Assembly: GCA_002342665.1 (NCBI GenBank)
Contig: DDQK01000010.1
Coordinates: forward strand, 65,917 to 129,219
DNA length: 63,303 nucleotides
Direction: 5' to 3'
DNA from: Prevotella sp. UBA2444
Lineage (GTDB): Bacteria > Bacteroidota > Bacteroidia > Bacteroidales > Bacteroidaceae
Numbering within the stretch: the first letter of the stretch is position 1; every line of letters starts with the position of its first letter. Shown piece by piece: positions 45,115-53,702 of this stretch. The notes beneath the pieces were generated by a model, which saw only the letters and a program-made list of their open reading frames with translations, made no database searches and was not told the origin of the DNA. A program made the translations under genes and the position numbers.

Positions 45115-45701
45115 ATCGTCTTAATGATTTTTGCAGGAACGCCTGCGGCAAGCGAGTGAGGAGGAACATCTTTGGTAACCACAGCCCCTGCAGCTATAAC
45201 AGAATGATTTCCAATGGTAACGCCTGGCAATATGACAGCATTGGCACCTATCCAGATATCATCTCCGATGGTGACGGGAGTCGTCGAAATGCCCTGCTCA
45301 TCGATTCGCTTGTTCGGGTCAGAGAAGTTATGGTTCAGCGCTGTCACAGTGATTCCTTGTGCCAGGTTCACGTGATTTCCTATCTTGACAGGTCCAATGA
45401 TCGTGTTGTGGATTCCCACTCGGGTATGGTTGCCTATGATGACGTCACCCACAGCATTGTTGATGCAACAGAAAGATTCGATAACACTGTAATTGCCCAA
45501 AGAGAACTTCCTGTAGGGTGGGGTATCCATCCTTACCGAACTGTGGATGACACTGTGCTTTCCCCTGTGCTGATAGAGTGGAGCCAGCATGCGGACAAAC
45601 CACCGGGGACGCGTCTGAATCTGGTTCATTATCATTCCGTCAATCAGTCTCTTCAGCCTCGGATTGCCTTTCAAGTTCTCCCTGATGCTTTCGTTGTTCA
45701 T
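45111..45701 (-). CDS. Hexapeptide-repeat O-acetyltransferase (WcaF/maltose acetyltransferase-like)
   Basis: 196 residues from ATG 45701. Left-handed beta-helix hexads ([47 protein letters not shown]) with the active-site His in TALNHNFSD, and the closing [10 protein letters not shown]. Acetyl-CoA donor is usual; it would acetylate a sugar in the glycan. The longer frame from 45749 crosses the promoter at 45719-45750, so the downstream ATG is used. It is coupled with the GT4 gene below. Acceptor unknown. Confidence 0.85.
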   Translation of the reverse strand: MNNESIRENLKGNPRLKRLIDGMIMNQIQTRPRWFVRMLAPLYQHRGKHSVIHSSVRMDTPPYRKFSLGNYSVIESFCCINNAVGDVIIGNHTRVGIHNTIIGPVKIGNHVNLAQGITVTALNHNFSDPNKRIDEQGISTTPVTIGDDIWIGANAVILPGVTIGNHSVIAAGAVVTKDVPPHSLAAGVPAKIIKTI

Positions 45702-45718
45702 TTTTTGATTTATTTCTG

Positions 45719-45750
45719 CAAAAATACGAAGATTCTTGCATAATTCCAAA
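45719..45750 (-). promoter_or_regulatory. Promoter for the acetyltransferase-GT4 pair
   Basis: On the minus strand TTTG (45747-45750), 20 bases, TATTTTTG (45719-45726). Leader about 14 bases. Confidence 0.75.
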
Positions 45751-45759
45751 TATTTTTTA

Positions 45760-45767
45760 TAATTTTG
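45760..45767 (+). promoter_or_regulatory. -7 element (TAATTTTG) for the GT at 45784
   Basis: TAATTTTG 16 bases before ATG 45784, divergent from the acetyltransferase promoter; TTG at 45736-45738 stands for a weak -33. Confidence 0.5.
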
Positions 45768-45783
45768 CCCAAAAATATACTAA

Positions 45784-46920
45784 ATGAAGATATTATTTCT
45801 TGTTTATCATGGGTTTTCCGATGTTAGCGGAATCAGTAAGAAGATACACTATCAAGTAAAGGGACTCCGGGAAGGTGGCCACGAAGTGCATCTCTGTTAT
45901 TATGGTTTTGCAGAAAACGGACACCGTTGTCGCTATATTGACGATACAGTTATAAAGGATTATGGCGCTGGCCGATTGGCTGGAATACGCCAGCGCATGG
46001 ATTATGACCCTATTGTTGATTATTGCAAACAGACGGGTATCCAGTTTGTCTATGCCCGATGCTTCCAAAATGCAAATCCCTTTCTGATACGCTTCTTCAG
46101 AAAACTGGGAAAACTTGGCATCAAGTCCGTGACAGAGATTCCCACATATCCTTACGATCAAGAATTTGCCACCTTTCCATTTTCTGTAAGAATGGGATTG
46201 AAGGTCGATCAGCTGTTCCGCAACAGATTATCTAAGGAGATGTCGGCTATCGTCACTTTTTCTGACGCAGAGACAATCTTTGGACAGCGTACGATTCGAA
46301 TTAGCAATGGTGTTGATTTCGATAGCATTCCCGTCCACCAGTATCAGCCGCAAGGTGATGAGATACACCTTATTGGAGTGGCCGAGGTTCATATCTGGCA
46401 TGGCTTTGACCGTTTGATGACAGGACTTGGGGAGTATTATAAAAACACTCCAAATCCACGTCAAGTGTTCTTCCATGTGGTTGGAGGTGTACATCCTTTT
46501 GATATGAATGGAGATTCTGGGAAGGTGGAAGGCTTCAAGTCCATTATTGATCGTTATGGTATACAGGATAAGGTGATCTTCCATGGGCAGCTGTTTGGCG
46601 AAGAACTTGATAGAGTCTTCAATCAGAGCTGTTTCGCCATTGGTAGTTTAGGTCGTCATCGTAGTGGTATAACGGTAATCAAGACCCTGAAGAATCGTGA
46701 ATACGCCACGCGTGGCATCCCCTTCATCTACTCTGAAACTGATAGCGATTTCGACAATCAGCCTTACGTACTGAAAGCTTTACCTGACGAATCGCCTGTC
46801 AATGTCCGGCAGATATTGGATTTCATAGATACCCACCATTTCCAGCCACAGGACATCCGCAGGACCGTAGAGCATCTGACCTGGAAGATTCAGATGAAGA
46901 AAGTCATCGACGAGGCTTAA
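45784..46920 (+). CDS. Glycosyltransferase, GT4-like
   Basis: 378 residues, GT-B type. VSGISKKIHYQVKGLREGGHEVHLCYYGFAENG is an acceptor-side opening; IRISNGVDFDSIPV marks the start of the C-terminal domain. The canonical E-x7-E helix is degenerate (RHRSGITVIKTLKNREYATRGIPFIY), which is unusual and may mean another active-site arrangement. No membrane segment. Transcribed from its own short-leader promoter; overlaps the GtrA gene by four bases tail-to-tail. Sugar unknown. Confidence 0.8.
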   Translation: MKILFLVYHGFSDVSGISKKIHYQVKGLREGGHEVHLCYYGFAENGHRCRYIDDTVIKDYGAGRLAGIRQRMDYDPIVDYCKQTGIQFVYARCFQNANPFLIRFFRKLGKLGIKSVTEIPTYPYDQEFATFPFSVRMGLKVDQLFRNRLSKEMSAIVTFSDAETIFGQRTIRISNGVDFDSIPVHQYQPQGDEIHLIGVAEVHIWHGFDRLMTGLGEYYKNTPNPRQVFFHVVGGVHPFDMNGDSGKVEGFKSIIDRYGIQDKVIFHGQLFGEELDRVFNQSCFAIGSLGRHRSGITVIKTLKNREYATRGIPFIYSETDSDFDNQPYVLKALPDESPVNVRQILDFIDTHHFQPQDIRRTVEHLTWKIQMKKVIDEA

Positions 46921-47303
46921 TTTCCTTTCGTCTTCACGAAAAACCTGACGAACAGGAAATTGATGGGAGCACTGATAGCATACATTGGCCATGGTGCCCA
47001 TATCTTGTCTACGCCGACCCAAATAAAGAAGTTCAGAAGCGCAGTTTGGATGCCCCAGTTTATCAGATGGCTGAGTGCAAACCCACCGGCCTTCTTCTTG
47101 TTGGGTTTCACCTTAAAGGTAAAATAGGTAGTCAGCATGAAGTTACAGCAGAAACTGATAATGTATCCAATCGTGTTGGCCACCGACTCATTCATATAGT
47201 CTATCAGCAGCAGGTAGATGGTATACTGGATGGCAATGGCTATACAGCCAACGATACCGAAGCGTATGAATTCTATTATTTTTTCACGTTCTATCATTCT
47301 CAT
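46917..47303 (-). CDS. GtrA-family membrane protein
   Basis: 128 residues with four predicted helices (IRFGIVGCIAIAIQYTIYLLL, IGYIISFCCNFMLTTYFTF, LLNFFIWVGVDKIW, YAISAPINFLFVRFFV). GtrA proteins help to move undecaprenyl-phosphate-linked sugars across the inner membrane or modify surface polysaccharides; FV-F...FC/N spacing fits. Start 47303 (MRMIEREK) or the next ATG at 47297 are both possible. Full promoter at 47321-47351. A partner GtrB-type GT2 is not next to it; the candidates are the GT2 genes further right. Confidence 0.85.
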   Translation of the reverse strand: MRMIEREKIIEFIRFGIVGCIAIAIQYTIYLLLIDYMNESVANTIGYIISFCCNFMLTTYFTFKVKPNKKKAGGFALSHLINWGIQTALLNFFIWVGVDKIWAPWPMYAISAPINFLFVRFFVKTKGN

Positions 47304-47320
47304 CTGATGAAAATCGTGTG

Positions 47321-47351
47321 CAAAATTAATGTTTTTCTTTTATAATGCAAA
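47321..47351 (-). promoter_or_regulatory. Promoter for the GtrA gene
   Basis: On the minus strand TTTG (47348-47351), 19 bases, TAATTTTG (47321-47328). Confidence 0.7.
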
Positions 47352-47371
47352 GGCGTTTATCTTTTTTTTCG

Positions 47372-47379
47372 TATATTTG
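47372..47379 (+). promoter_or_regulatory. -7 element (TATATTTG) for the GT4 at 47384
   Basis: TATATTTG. It lies inside the longest frame of the gene and ends four bases before GTG 47384, which suggests a very short or absent leader. No good -33 box. Confidence 0.45.
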
Positions 47380-47383
47380 CATC

Positions 47384-48544
47384 GTGATTAGTGATGAAAG
47401 GCAATATAGGATAGTCTATTGCACCCCGGCTCTATATATGGCTGGCGGTGTTGAACGTGTATTAGCTGCAAAGGCCAATTATTTTGCAGAAAGGTTGGGA
47501 TATGATATAACGATTATACTGACAGAAGGAAAGGATAAGCCCTTCTTTTATCCTCTTTCTAAGAAAGTGAAAGTTGTGAACCTTGATATTAATTACGAAG
47601 AACTTTGGTCTTGCTCTTTCTTCAAGAAAATATGGCTATACCTTCGAAAACAGCCTGTTTATAAAAAGAAACTTGAAAATGAATTAATGCGTATTCGCCC
47701 CGATATTACCATTAGTATGCTTCGTCGAGAGATTAATTTCCTGACTAAGATAAAAGATGGCAGTAAGAAGATTGGTGAATTGCATATCAATCGTGAACAT
47801 TTCCGCACTGAAGAAAGCAAGAATCCTAATATAGTCAAGGTGTTGTTCGCACAAGTATGGATGAGAGCACTTGTCCCCAAGGTGCGTAGTTTGGATCGTC
47901 TTGTAGTATTAACACCAAACGATCGAGAGGCGTGGCCAGAACTATCAAATGTAGTGCCTATCCCCAATCCGCTTTCCATAGAGCCATCAGATAGAAGTCC
48001 ACTAACGGAGAAACGAGTTGTTGTCGTGGGCCGCTATTGTCATGAAAAAGGATATGATGATTTGTTGAAGGCTTGGGCTGAGGTGCAGATGCTTAATTCG
48101 GAATGGCGTTTGGATACATTTGGCGATGGCGAAAGGTCGTCTTATGAGAAGATGATGGATGCTCTTCATATCGACCGAAACCGTTGTGCCCTTCATGGCC
48201 GAACAAAAGATGTCCAATATGAATACATGAACAGTTCCCTGGCTGTCTGCAGTTCTTACTATGAGGGGTTCGGAATGTCTATCGTTGAAGCAATGGCTTG
48301 TGGCGTGCCAGTTGTGTCTTATGATTGTCCTTGGGGGCCTCGGAATATTATTTCCGATGGTATGGATGGTGTCCTTGTAGAAAATGGAGATACGCATCAA
48401 TTAGCATTGGTCTTGGCTGCACTAATGCAGAAACCTGAGGAAATTGCCAGGCTCGCAAATAATGCCTGTACAAATGTCATACGTTTTAAGATGGACAAAG
48501 TGGCTGAGTCCTGGAAAAAACTTTTCGATGAAATATGTTCGTAA
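47384..48544 (+). CDS. Glycosyltransferase, GT4 family (CPxGP subgroup)
   Basis: 386 residues if translation begins at GTG 47384; the longer frame (ATG 47345) crosses the promoter, and the tandem paralog starts at the matching place. YCTPALYMAGGVERVLAAKANYF opens the acceptor domain; YEGFGMSIVEAMACGVPVV is the GT4 donor motif; CPWGPRNIISDGMDGVLVE is the motif shared with four further GT4 proteins here. Highly similar along its whole length to the next gene (48557), with 12 bases between them, so a recent tandem duplication. Donor and acceptor unknown. Confidence 0.87.
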   Translation: MISDERQYRIVYCTPALYMAGGVERVLAAKANYFAERLGYDITIILTEGKDKPFFYPLSKKVKVVNLDINYEELWSCSFFKKIWLYLRKQPVYKKKLENELMRIRPDITISMLRREINFLTKIKDGSKKIGELHINREHFRTEESKNPNIVKVLFAQVWMRALVPKVRSLDRLVVLTPNDREAWPELSNVVPIPNPLSIEPSDRSPLTEKRVVVVGRYCHEKGYDDLLKAWAEVQMLNSEWRLDTFGDGERSSYEKMMDALHIDRNRCALHGRTKDVQYEYMNSSLAVCSSYYEGFGMSIVEAMACGVPVVSYDCPWGPRNIISDGMDGVLVENGDTHQLALVLAALMQKPEEIARLANNACTNVIRFKMDKVAESWKKLFDEICS

Positions 48545-48556
48545 AAATTAATCTGT

Positions 48557-49705
48557 ATGGAGAAATGTTATAAGATAGTCTACTGTACCCCCAGCCTCTA
48601 CATAGCAGGTGGCGTAGAACGTGTCCTCACTATGAAGGCAAATTATTTTGCTGATGTTCTTGGCTATGATATTACCATCATCCTTACAGACGGCAATGGT
48701 AAACCGTTCTTCTATCCTCTCTCAGACAGAGTCAAGGTCATTAATCTGGATATTGATTTCGATGATTTATGGTCGTATTCCTTCCTGGGTCAGATTATTC
48801 CTTATTTACGGAAGCAACGCGTCTTCAAGAAGAAACTGAAGGCTGAATTGATGCGCATACGTCCTGACTTCACTGTCAGTTTATTGCGGCGTGAGATAAA
48901 TTTCATCAATCAAGTTAAGGACGGGAGTAAGAAGCTTGGTGAGTTGCATGTGAATCGGAAGAAATATCGCTACTATGAGGCTAATAATACCAATTTCGTT
49001 AAAGAAATCTTTTCTAAAATTTGGATGGCTAATCTTGTCAAGCACCTTCGACAGTTAGACAAGTTTGTGGTTCTTACTGAGGAAGACAGAAAGGCATGGC
49101 CTGAAATTCCTCATACAATCACGATACCAGATCCGTTGACATTCTTCCCTCGGGAACAAAGTCCGATGGTAGAAAAACGTGTTATTGCAGTTGGACGTTA
49201 TGAATATCAAAAAGGTTTCGACCTCTTGTTAGAAGCATGGAAGAAGGTGGAAACACACTGTCCGGATTGGCGACTTGATATATATGGTTCAGGCGAACGT
49301 CAGTCCTATGATGCCTTGATTGATAGATTTCGACTCGACAGGACTCGATGTTGTTTAAACCCTTCAACGAGTGATATTCAGAAAGAGTATCTTACCAGTT
49401 CAATCTTCGCCTTTAGTTCAAGATACGAAGGCTTTGGTATGGTGCTTGTTGAGGCGATGGCTTGTGGTGTTCCAGTAGTTTCCTTTGACTGTCCTTGTGG
49501 ACCGAAAGATATAGTTGCTGATGGTGAGGATGGGGTGCTCGTTGAGAATGGCAATATTGATGCTTTTGCTGATGCATTGATTGATTTGATCCAAGATGCC
49601 GATAAGCGCCAAGAGATGGCAAGGCGGGCGCGTGTGAATGTTCAACGTTTTAAGATAGAGGAGATTGCGAGAAAGTGGCAAAGTGTGTTCGATGAGTTGG
49701 CCTGA
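48557..49705 (+). CDS. Glycosyltransferase, GT4 family (CPxGP subgroup)
   Basis: 382 residues, tandem paralog of the gene before it: IVYCTPSLYIAGGVERVLTMKANYF, LMRIRPDFTVSLLRREINF and KRVIAVGRYEYQKGFDLLLEAW match block by block. Donor motif RYEGFGMVLVEAMACGVPVV, then CPCGPKDIVADGEDGVLVE. Follows the upstream gene by 12 bases and precedes the GT2 gene by six to nine, so they are one transcript. Sugar unknown; the amylovoran/teichoic-type GT4 branch is closest by eye. Confidence 0.88.
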   Translation: MEKCYKIVYCTPSLYIAGGVERVLTMKANYFADVLGYDITIILTDGNGKPFFYPLSDRVKVINLDIDFDDLWSYSFLGQIIPYLRKQRVFKKKLKAELMRIRPDFTVSLLRREINFINQVKDGSKKLGELHVNRKKYRYYEANNTNFVKEIFSKIWMANLVKHLRQLDKFVVLTEEDRKAWPEIPHTITIPDPLTFFPREQSPMVEKRVIAVGRYEYQKGFDLLLEAWKKVETHCPDWRLDIYGSGERQSYDALIDRFRLDRTRCCLNPSTSDIQKEYLTSSIFAFSSRYEGFGMVLVEAMACGVPVVSFDCPCGPKDIVADGEDGVLVENGNIDAFADALIDLIQDADKRQEMARRARVNVQRFKIEEIARKWQSVFDELA

Positions 49706-49714
49706 TATTTTATG

Positions 49715-50743
49715 ATGTATGATGTTACTATAGGTATTCCTGTATTCCGTTCTTTTGACTATGTTCGGGATGCCATGATGTCTGCATTGAGTCAGACATT
49801 TCTTGGTATTGAGATCTTGGTGGTGGATGATGGTGGAAACGATGGCTCTATTGCAGTCATCAGGGATTTGCAGCAGACGCATCCAAGGGGTGGGCATATT
49901 CATATAGTGACAAACCCTAAAAATATGGGGGCGGGTTACAGTCGCAACCGAATTATTGATGAGGCCAAAGGGGAATATCTCTATTTCATGGATTCTGACG
50001 ACACTATAGAGCCAAATACAGTTCGGCTGCTCTATGATGCAATTGTGAAAAATCAGGCAGAAGTAGCGTATGGTTCATACGAGATTGTTGATTTGTCAGC
50101 CCCTCATCGCAGGGAGGTATATCAGAAGGATGATGTATGTTTGTCCGGAGATGGGCAATTGGCAGAATATGCCCTCAGCCATGTAGGTAGATTTCATGTC
50201 TCTGCGTGCAATTGCCTGATGGATTTGGAATTTCTGAGGCAATCTGGAGTCCGCTTCATTAACACTAACTACTGGGAGGATATGGCTTTCACATACGAGC
50301 TGGTGCCAAAAGTGACTCGTGCAGTCCTGCTTTCCTGTGTCACCTACCATTACCTTCGCCATTCTGGTTCGCTGTCCCATTATCAGGCTCGTGAGCAATT
50401 GCATAAGGAAGAGGTGTTGGCTAATGCCTCCACCCTCAATTATCTGAAGGAAAAATGCAAGGCATATAGGGGACAATCCTTTCTGCCCTATATGTGCTAT
50501 AATTTAGAACTCAATAGTTTCTATATCGTCTGTCATATTTTAAAGAATGCGCACCTCATCGCCCCCGGATTCTCGCATCATGAAATGCGAGATATCCTTT
50601 GTTACCCGCTAAGCTTGTCCGACATCCTGCGTTTCCGTTCTATGCTCTTGCAGAATCTACTCTTTTGGCTGATTGGCAGATTGCCCATACCTCTTTTTTC
50701 TGTCTCTGTCAAGGTTTTAGGAAAACTAAAAAGGGCCATTTGA
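49715..50743 (+). CDS. Glycosyltransferase, GT2 family
   Basis: 342 residues from ATG 49715 (ATG 49712 just before it is equally possible; the paralog at 54816 favours the second). GT-A fold: VTIGIPVFRSFDYVRDAM, LVVDDGGNDGS, and the DxD-type YFMDSDDTIEPN (about 90-100). The end LSLSDILRFRSMLL, GRLPIPLFSVSVKVLGKLK is an amphipathic tail shared with the protein at 54816. Inverting nucleotide-sugar transferase, likely at the inner face of the membrane. Confidence 0.88.
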   Translation: MYDVTIGIPVFRSFDYVRDAMMSALSQTFLGIEILVVDDGGNDGSIAVIRDLQQTHPRGGHIHIVTNPKNMGAGYSRNRIIDEAKGEYLYFMDSDDTIEPNTVRLLYDAIVKNQAEVAYGSYEIVDLSAPHRREVYQKDDVCLSGDGQLAEYALSHVGRFHVSACNCLMDLEFLRQSGVRFINTNYWEDMAFTYELVPKVTRAVLLSCVTYHYLRHSGSLSHYQAREQLHKEEVLANASTLNYLKEKCKAYRGQSFLPYMCYNLELNSFYIVCHILKNAHLIAPGFSHHEMRDILCYPLSLSDILRFRSMLLQNLLFWLIGRLPIPLFSVSVKVLGKLKRAI

Positions 50744-50763
50744 GTAAGTTTTCCATAAAAAGA

Positions 50764-50795
50764 TTTGTTTTTTTGGAATAAAAAGTTTATCTTTG
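50764..50795 (+). promoter_or_regulatory. Promoter for the AAA-ATPase/PD-(D/E)XK gene
   Basis: TTTG (50764-50767), 20 bases, TATCTTTG (50788-50795). Leader about 14 bases to ATG 50812. Confidence 0.75.
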
Positions 50796-50811
50796 CCAAA
50801 AATAACGAGTG

Positions 50812-52551
50812 ATGGAACAGTTTAAGCGCATCCCCTACGGCATTTCCAACTTCAAGCAGTTGAGGCGTGAAGGCCTTTATTTCGTCGATAAGAGTAAGTA
50901 TATTCAGCAATTGGAACAGACGGGGCATTTCCTCTTCCTCATTCGTCCCCGTCGGTTTGGCAAGAGTATTTTCCTGAATATGCTCAGAGCTTATTATGAC
51001 CTGAATGATGCCAAGGATTATGATGCCCTTTTTGACGGCCTTTGGATCAAAGACCATCCGACACCAGAGAAGAATGGCTATCAGGTGATGTATTTTGACT
51101 TCTCGCGCGTCGGCGGTAAAAGTGCTGATTTGGAACAGAACTTCGATGGCTACTGCAGCATACAGCTTGATGCTTTTGCAGAAAGCTACAAGCGATTCTA
51201 TCCAGAAGGATTCGTAGAGGGGGTGCACCATACCAAGACTGCTCGCCAGAAGCTGAACTATATCGACAGTGCTGCCAAGAGTGCAGGTTGCCGTCTTTAC
51301 TTAATTGTCGATGAATACGACAATTTCACTAACGGTGTTCTTAATGAAGAGGGTGAGAAGGTTTATCATGCGTTGACTCACGCCACGGGGTTTTATCGTG
51401 ATATCTTCAAACAATTCAAGGGCATGTTCGACCGCATCCTGATGCTGGGTGTCAGTCCTGTGACCATGGACGACTTGACCAGTGGCTACAATATTGCCGT
51501 CAATATTACGATGAGACCAGAGTTTAACATGATGCTGGGCTTCTCCGAGACGGATGTTCGCGAGATGATTCGCTATTATCGGAGTGTAGGCAAGATTACC
51601 CGTGATGAAGATGATGTCGTGGAGGAAATGAAACCGTGGTACGATAACTACTGTTTTGCCAAAGCCAGCCTCGATACAGACCCGAAGATGTTTAATTGCG
51701 ATATGGTACTTTACTTCATCAACAATCTTATTCTGTCAGGCCATTCTCCAGAGCAGATGATAGACCCGAACACCCGTACCGACTATGGCAAGCTGAAGAA
51801 GCTGATTCGCTTAGACGGCACCAGCACCTACCGCACCAGCCTGATCAATGAGATTGCCCAGAAAGGATATACCATAGGCAATATCGAGGAATCGTTTCCC
51901 GCAGAGAGCCTAACCAAGCAGGAGATGTTTGTCAGCCTCCTCTTCTATTATGGCATGTTGACCATCAGCGACCATTATGGGGCCAGATTGAAATTAGGAA
52001 TACCAAATCTTAACGTCAAGAAGCAGTATTATGACTATCTCTTGGAAGAATATCAGGCCATCAGGCCGATGTTCCTCGGAGAGTTGATGGATACTTTTGA
52101 TGTTGCGGCACTTGACGGGGATTGGCGTCCGATGTTGGAGTTCATTACAAAGAATTATGCTGAAACAACCTCTGTCCGCAGCCTGATTGAGGGTGAGCGT
52201 AACTTGCAGGGCTTCATGAACGCCCTTCTCAATCTGAATCCATACTATCTGACGGCGCCTGAAGTTGAATTAAACCATGGATTCTGCGACTTCTTCCTTA
52301 TGCCCGACCTGATGCGCTATCCGATAATAAAGCACAGCTACATCCTGGAACTGAAATACCTGAAGTCTGATGCTACAGAGACCGAAGCGCAGAAGCAGTG
52401 GGATGAAGCGGTCAAACAGATTAAGCAATATGCTCAAGGGCGTATCGTCAATAAATTGGTTAGCTCAACCCAGCTCCATCTGATTGTAGTTCAGATGAAA
52501 GGATTCGAGCTGAATAGGATGGAAGAAGTGCATGAACTTGCCTGTGAATAG
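50812..52551 (+). CDS. AAA-ATPase-like protein with C-terminal PD-(D/E)XK domain (AAA-ATPase_like/DUF1703)
   Basis: 579 residues. The N-terminal ATPase has IPYGISNFKQLRREGLYFVDKS, a Walker A-like RPRRFGKSIFLN (about 46-56) and a Walker B-like LYLIVDEYDNF. The C-terminal nuclease-like fold shows GFCDFFLMPDL (Asp) and YILELKYLKS (Glu-x-Lys), the PD-(D/E)XK pattern, then KQWDEAVKQIKQYA. Bacteroidetes genomes carry many copies; the function is not known and a role as toxin or mobile-type gene has been suspected. It has its own promoter and sits in the middle of the glycosyltransferase cluster with no sugar-related domain, so it looks inserted. An ATG or the GTG three bases upstream may start it. 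Confidence 0.85.
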   Translation: MEQFKRIPYGISNFKQLRREGLYFVDKSKYIQQLEQTGHFLFLIRPRRFGKSIFLNMLRAYYDLNDAKDYDALFDGLWIKDHPTPEKNGYQVMYFDFSRVGGKSADLEQNFDGYCSIQLDAFAESYKRFYPEGFVEGVHHTKTARQKLNYIDSAAKSAGCRLYLIVDEYDNFTNGVLNEEGEKVYHALTHATGFYRDIFKQFKGMFDRILMLGVSPVTMDDLTSGYNIAVNITMRPEFNMMLGFSETDVREMIRYYRSVGKITRDEDDVVEEMKPWYDNYCFAKASLDTDPKMFNCDMVLYFINNLILSGHSPEQMIDPNTRTDYGKLKKLIRLDGTSTYRTSLINEIAQKGYTIGNIEESFPAESLTKQEMFVSLLFYYGMLTISDHYGARLKLGIPNLNVKKQYYDYLLEEYQAIRPMFLGELMDTFDVAALDGDWRPMLEFITKNYAETTSVRSLIEGERNLQGFMNALLNLNPYYLTAPEVELNHGFCDFFLMPDLMRYPIIKHSYILELKYLKSDATETEAQKQWDEAVKQIKQYAQGRIVNKLVSSTQLHLIVVQMKGFELNRMEEVHELACE

Positions 52552-52580
52552 TGTTTTTATTTTTAATAGAATATGTATTG

Positions 52581-53702
52581 ATGAAAATAGCTTTTCTAAT
52601 AGGTTCTTTGGCAAATGCACATGGGGTAGAACGTACCTTGATTGACAAAGCAAACTATTTGGCTTCGAAAGGTCATACGGTTTCTATGTTGACTTATGAG
52701 CAGGGATTGCATCCAATCGCTTTCCCTTTGAGCGAGAAAGTCAAGCATGTTGATCTTGAGTGTCGTTTCTTTACATTGTATAAGTACTCTTTTCTTGTAA
52801 GACAATTTAAAGCTTTTAAGCTAAAAACTCTTTTCAGAAAACGCCTTCACTCTTTTTTAAAGGATTCACAGATTCAGGTTTTAGTTGTCACAGCTTATTC
52901 TCAAGAATTTTTGGACGACATAATGTCCGTTAGAAAAGAAGTTCCAGTTGTGGTGGAATCTCACTCAGCCTTTTTTTATGATAATCACAGAAAGTCAACA
53001 CTTGTTTGTTTAAGAAACTTTCTGTTTATACAAACAGTAAGAAAATGTAATTTGCTAATCGCTTTGACAAAAGGAGATGCTACAGACTGGAAGAGATATG
53101 TCCATAATGTAATAACCGTTCCCAATCCACTTTCGTATTATTGTGATGATACAACAAATCTTGTGCGCATAGATAAGCGTATCGTTTGTGCAGGAAGACT
53201 TTACGCTCCTAAAAGGTTTGACCGGCTAATTAGAGCTTTTGCAGAGATTGCAGCTCATTGTCCAGGTTGGTATGTGGATATATATGGTGATGGTGAAGAT
53301 AGAGGTAAGCTGGAAAGCCTGATTAAAGATTTATCAATGGATAATAGAATATTTCTGAAATCTCAAACAGATGATATATTCAAAGAATTTAAATCAAGTC
53401 AGTTTTGTGTTATTAGTTCTGATTTTGAGGGATTCAGTTTGGTGCTGATTGAGGCTATGGGCTGCGGACTGCCAGTAGTTTCTACTGCCTGTCCGTATGG
53501 TCCCCAAGAATTAATCGAAGACGGCATTACTGGTATCTTGTCAGATCTGGAGGTTGATAGCCTCGCTCAGAAGATAGAGTGGATGGCAACACACGATTCG
53601 GAAAGAAAGATGATGGGGAATAATGCTCATTTGGCAGCTGCTCTATATAAAAAGGAAAATGTGATGGCAAGGTGGGAGGCTGCATATTATTCAGTTTTAT
53701 GA
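52581..53702 (+). CDS. Glycosyltransferase, GT4 family (CPxGP subgroup)
   Basis: 373 residues from ATG 52581 (MKIAFLIGSLANAHGVERTL); the longer frame adds a poor extension inside the intergenic stretch. FEGFSLVLIEAMGCGLPVV is the donor motif and CPYGPQELIEDGITGILS the subgroup motif. It is 1122 bases long, exactly as the interrupted copy at 57894-59015, and aligns with it without gaps through residue 89. Base composition is visibly more AT-rich than the left half of the window. Overlaps the inverted GT2 gene by 16 bases tail-to-tail. Confidence 0.88.
   Translation: MKIAFLIGSLANAHGVERTLIDKANYLASKGHTVSMLTYEQGLHPIAFPLSEKVKHVDLECRFFTLYKYSFLVRQFKAFKLKTLFRKRLHSFLKDSQIQVLVVTAYSQEFLDDIMSVRKEVPVVVESHSAFFYDNHRKSTLVCLRNFLFIQTVRKCNLLIALTKGDATDWKRYVHNVITVPNPLSYYCDDTTNLVRIDKRIVCAGRLYAPKRFDRLIRAFAEIAAHCPGWYVDIYGDGEDRGKLESLIKDLSMDNRIFLKSQTDDIFKEFKSSQFCVISSDFEGFSLVLIEAMGCGLPVVSTACPYGPQELIEDGITGILSDLEVDSLAQKIEWMATHDSERKMMGNNAHLAAALYKKENVMARWEAAYYSVL

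Noticed and set aside
47345..47383. ATG 47345 as start of the GT4 gene
   Set aside because: The -7 box at 47372-47379 lies inside this extension, and the tandem paralog starts at the position matching GTG 47384.
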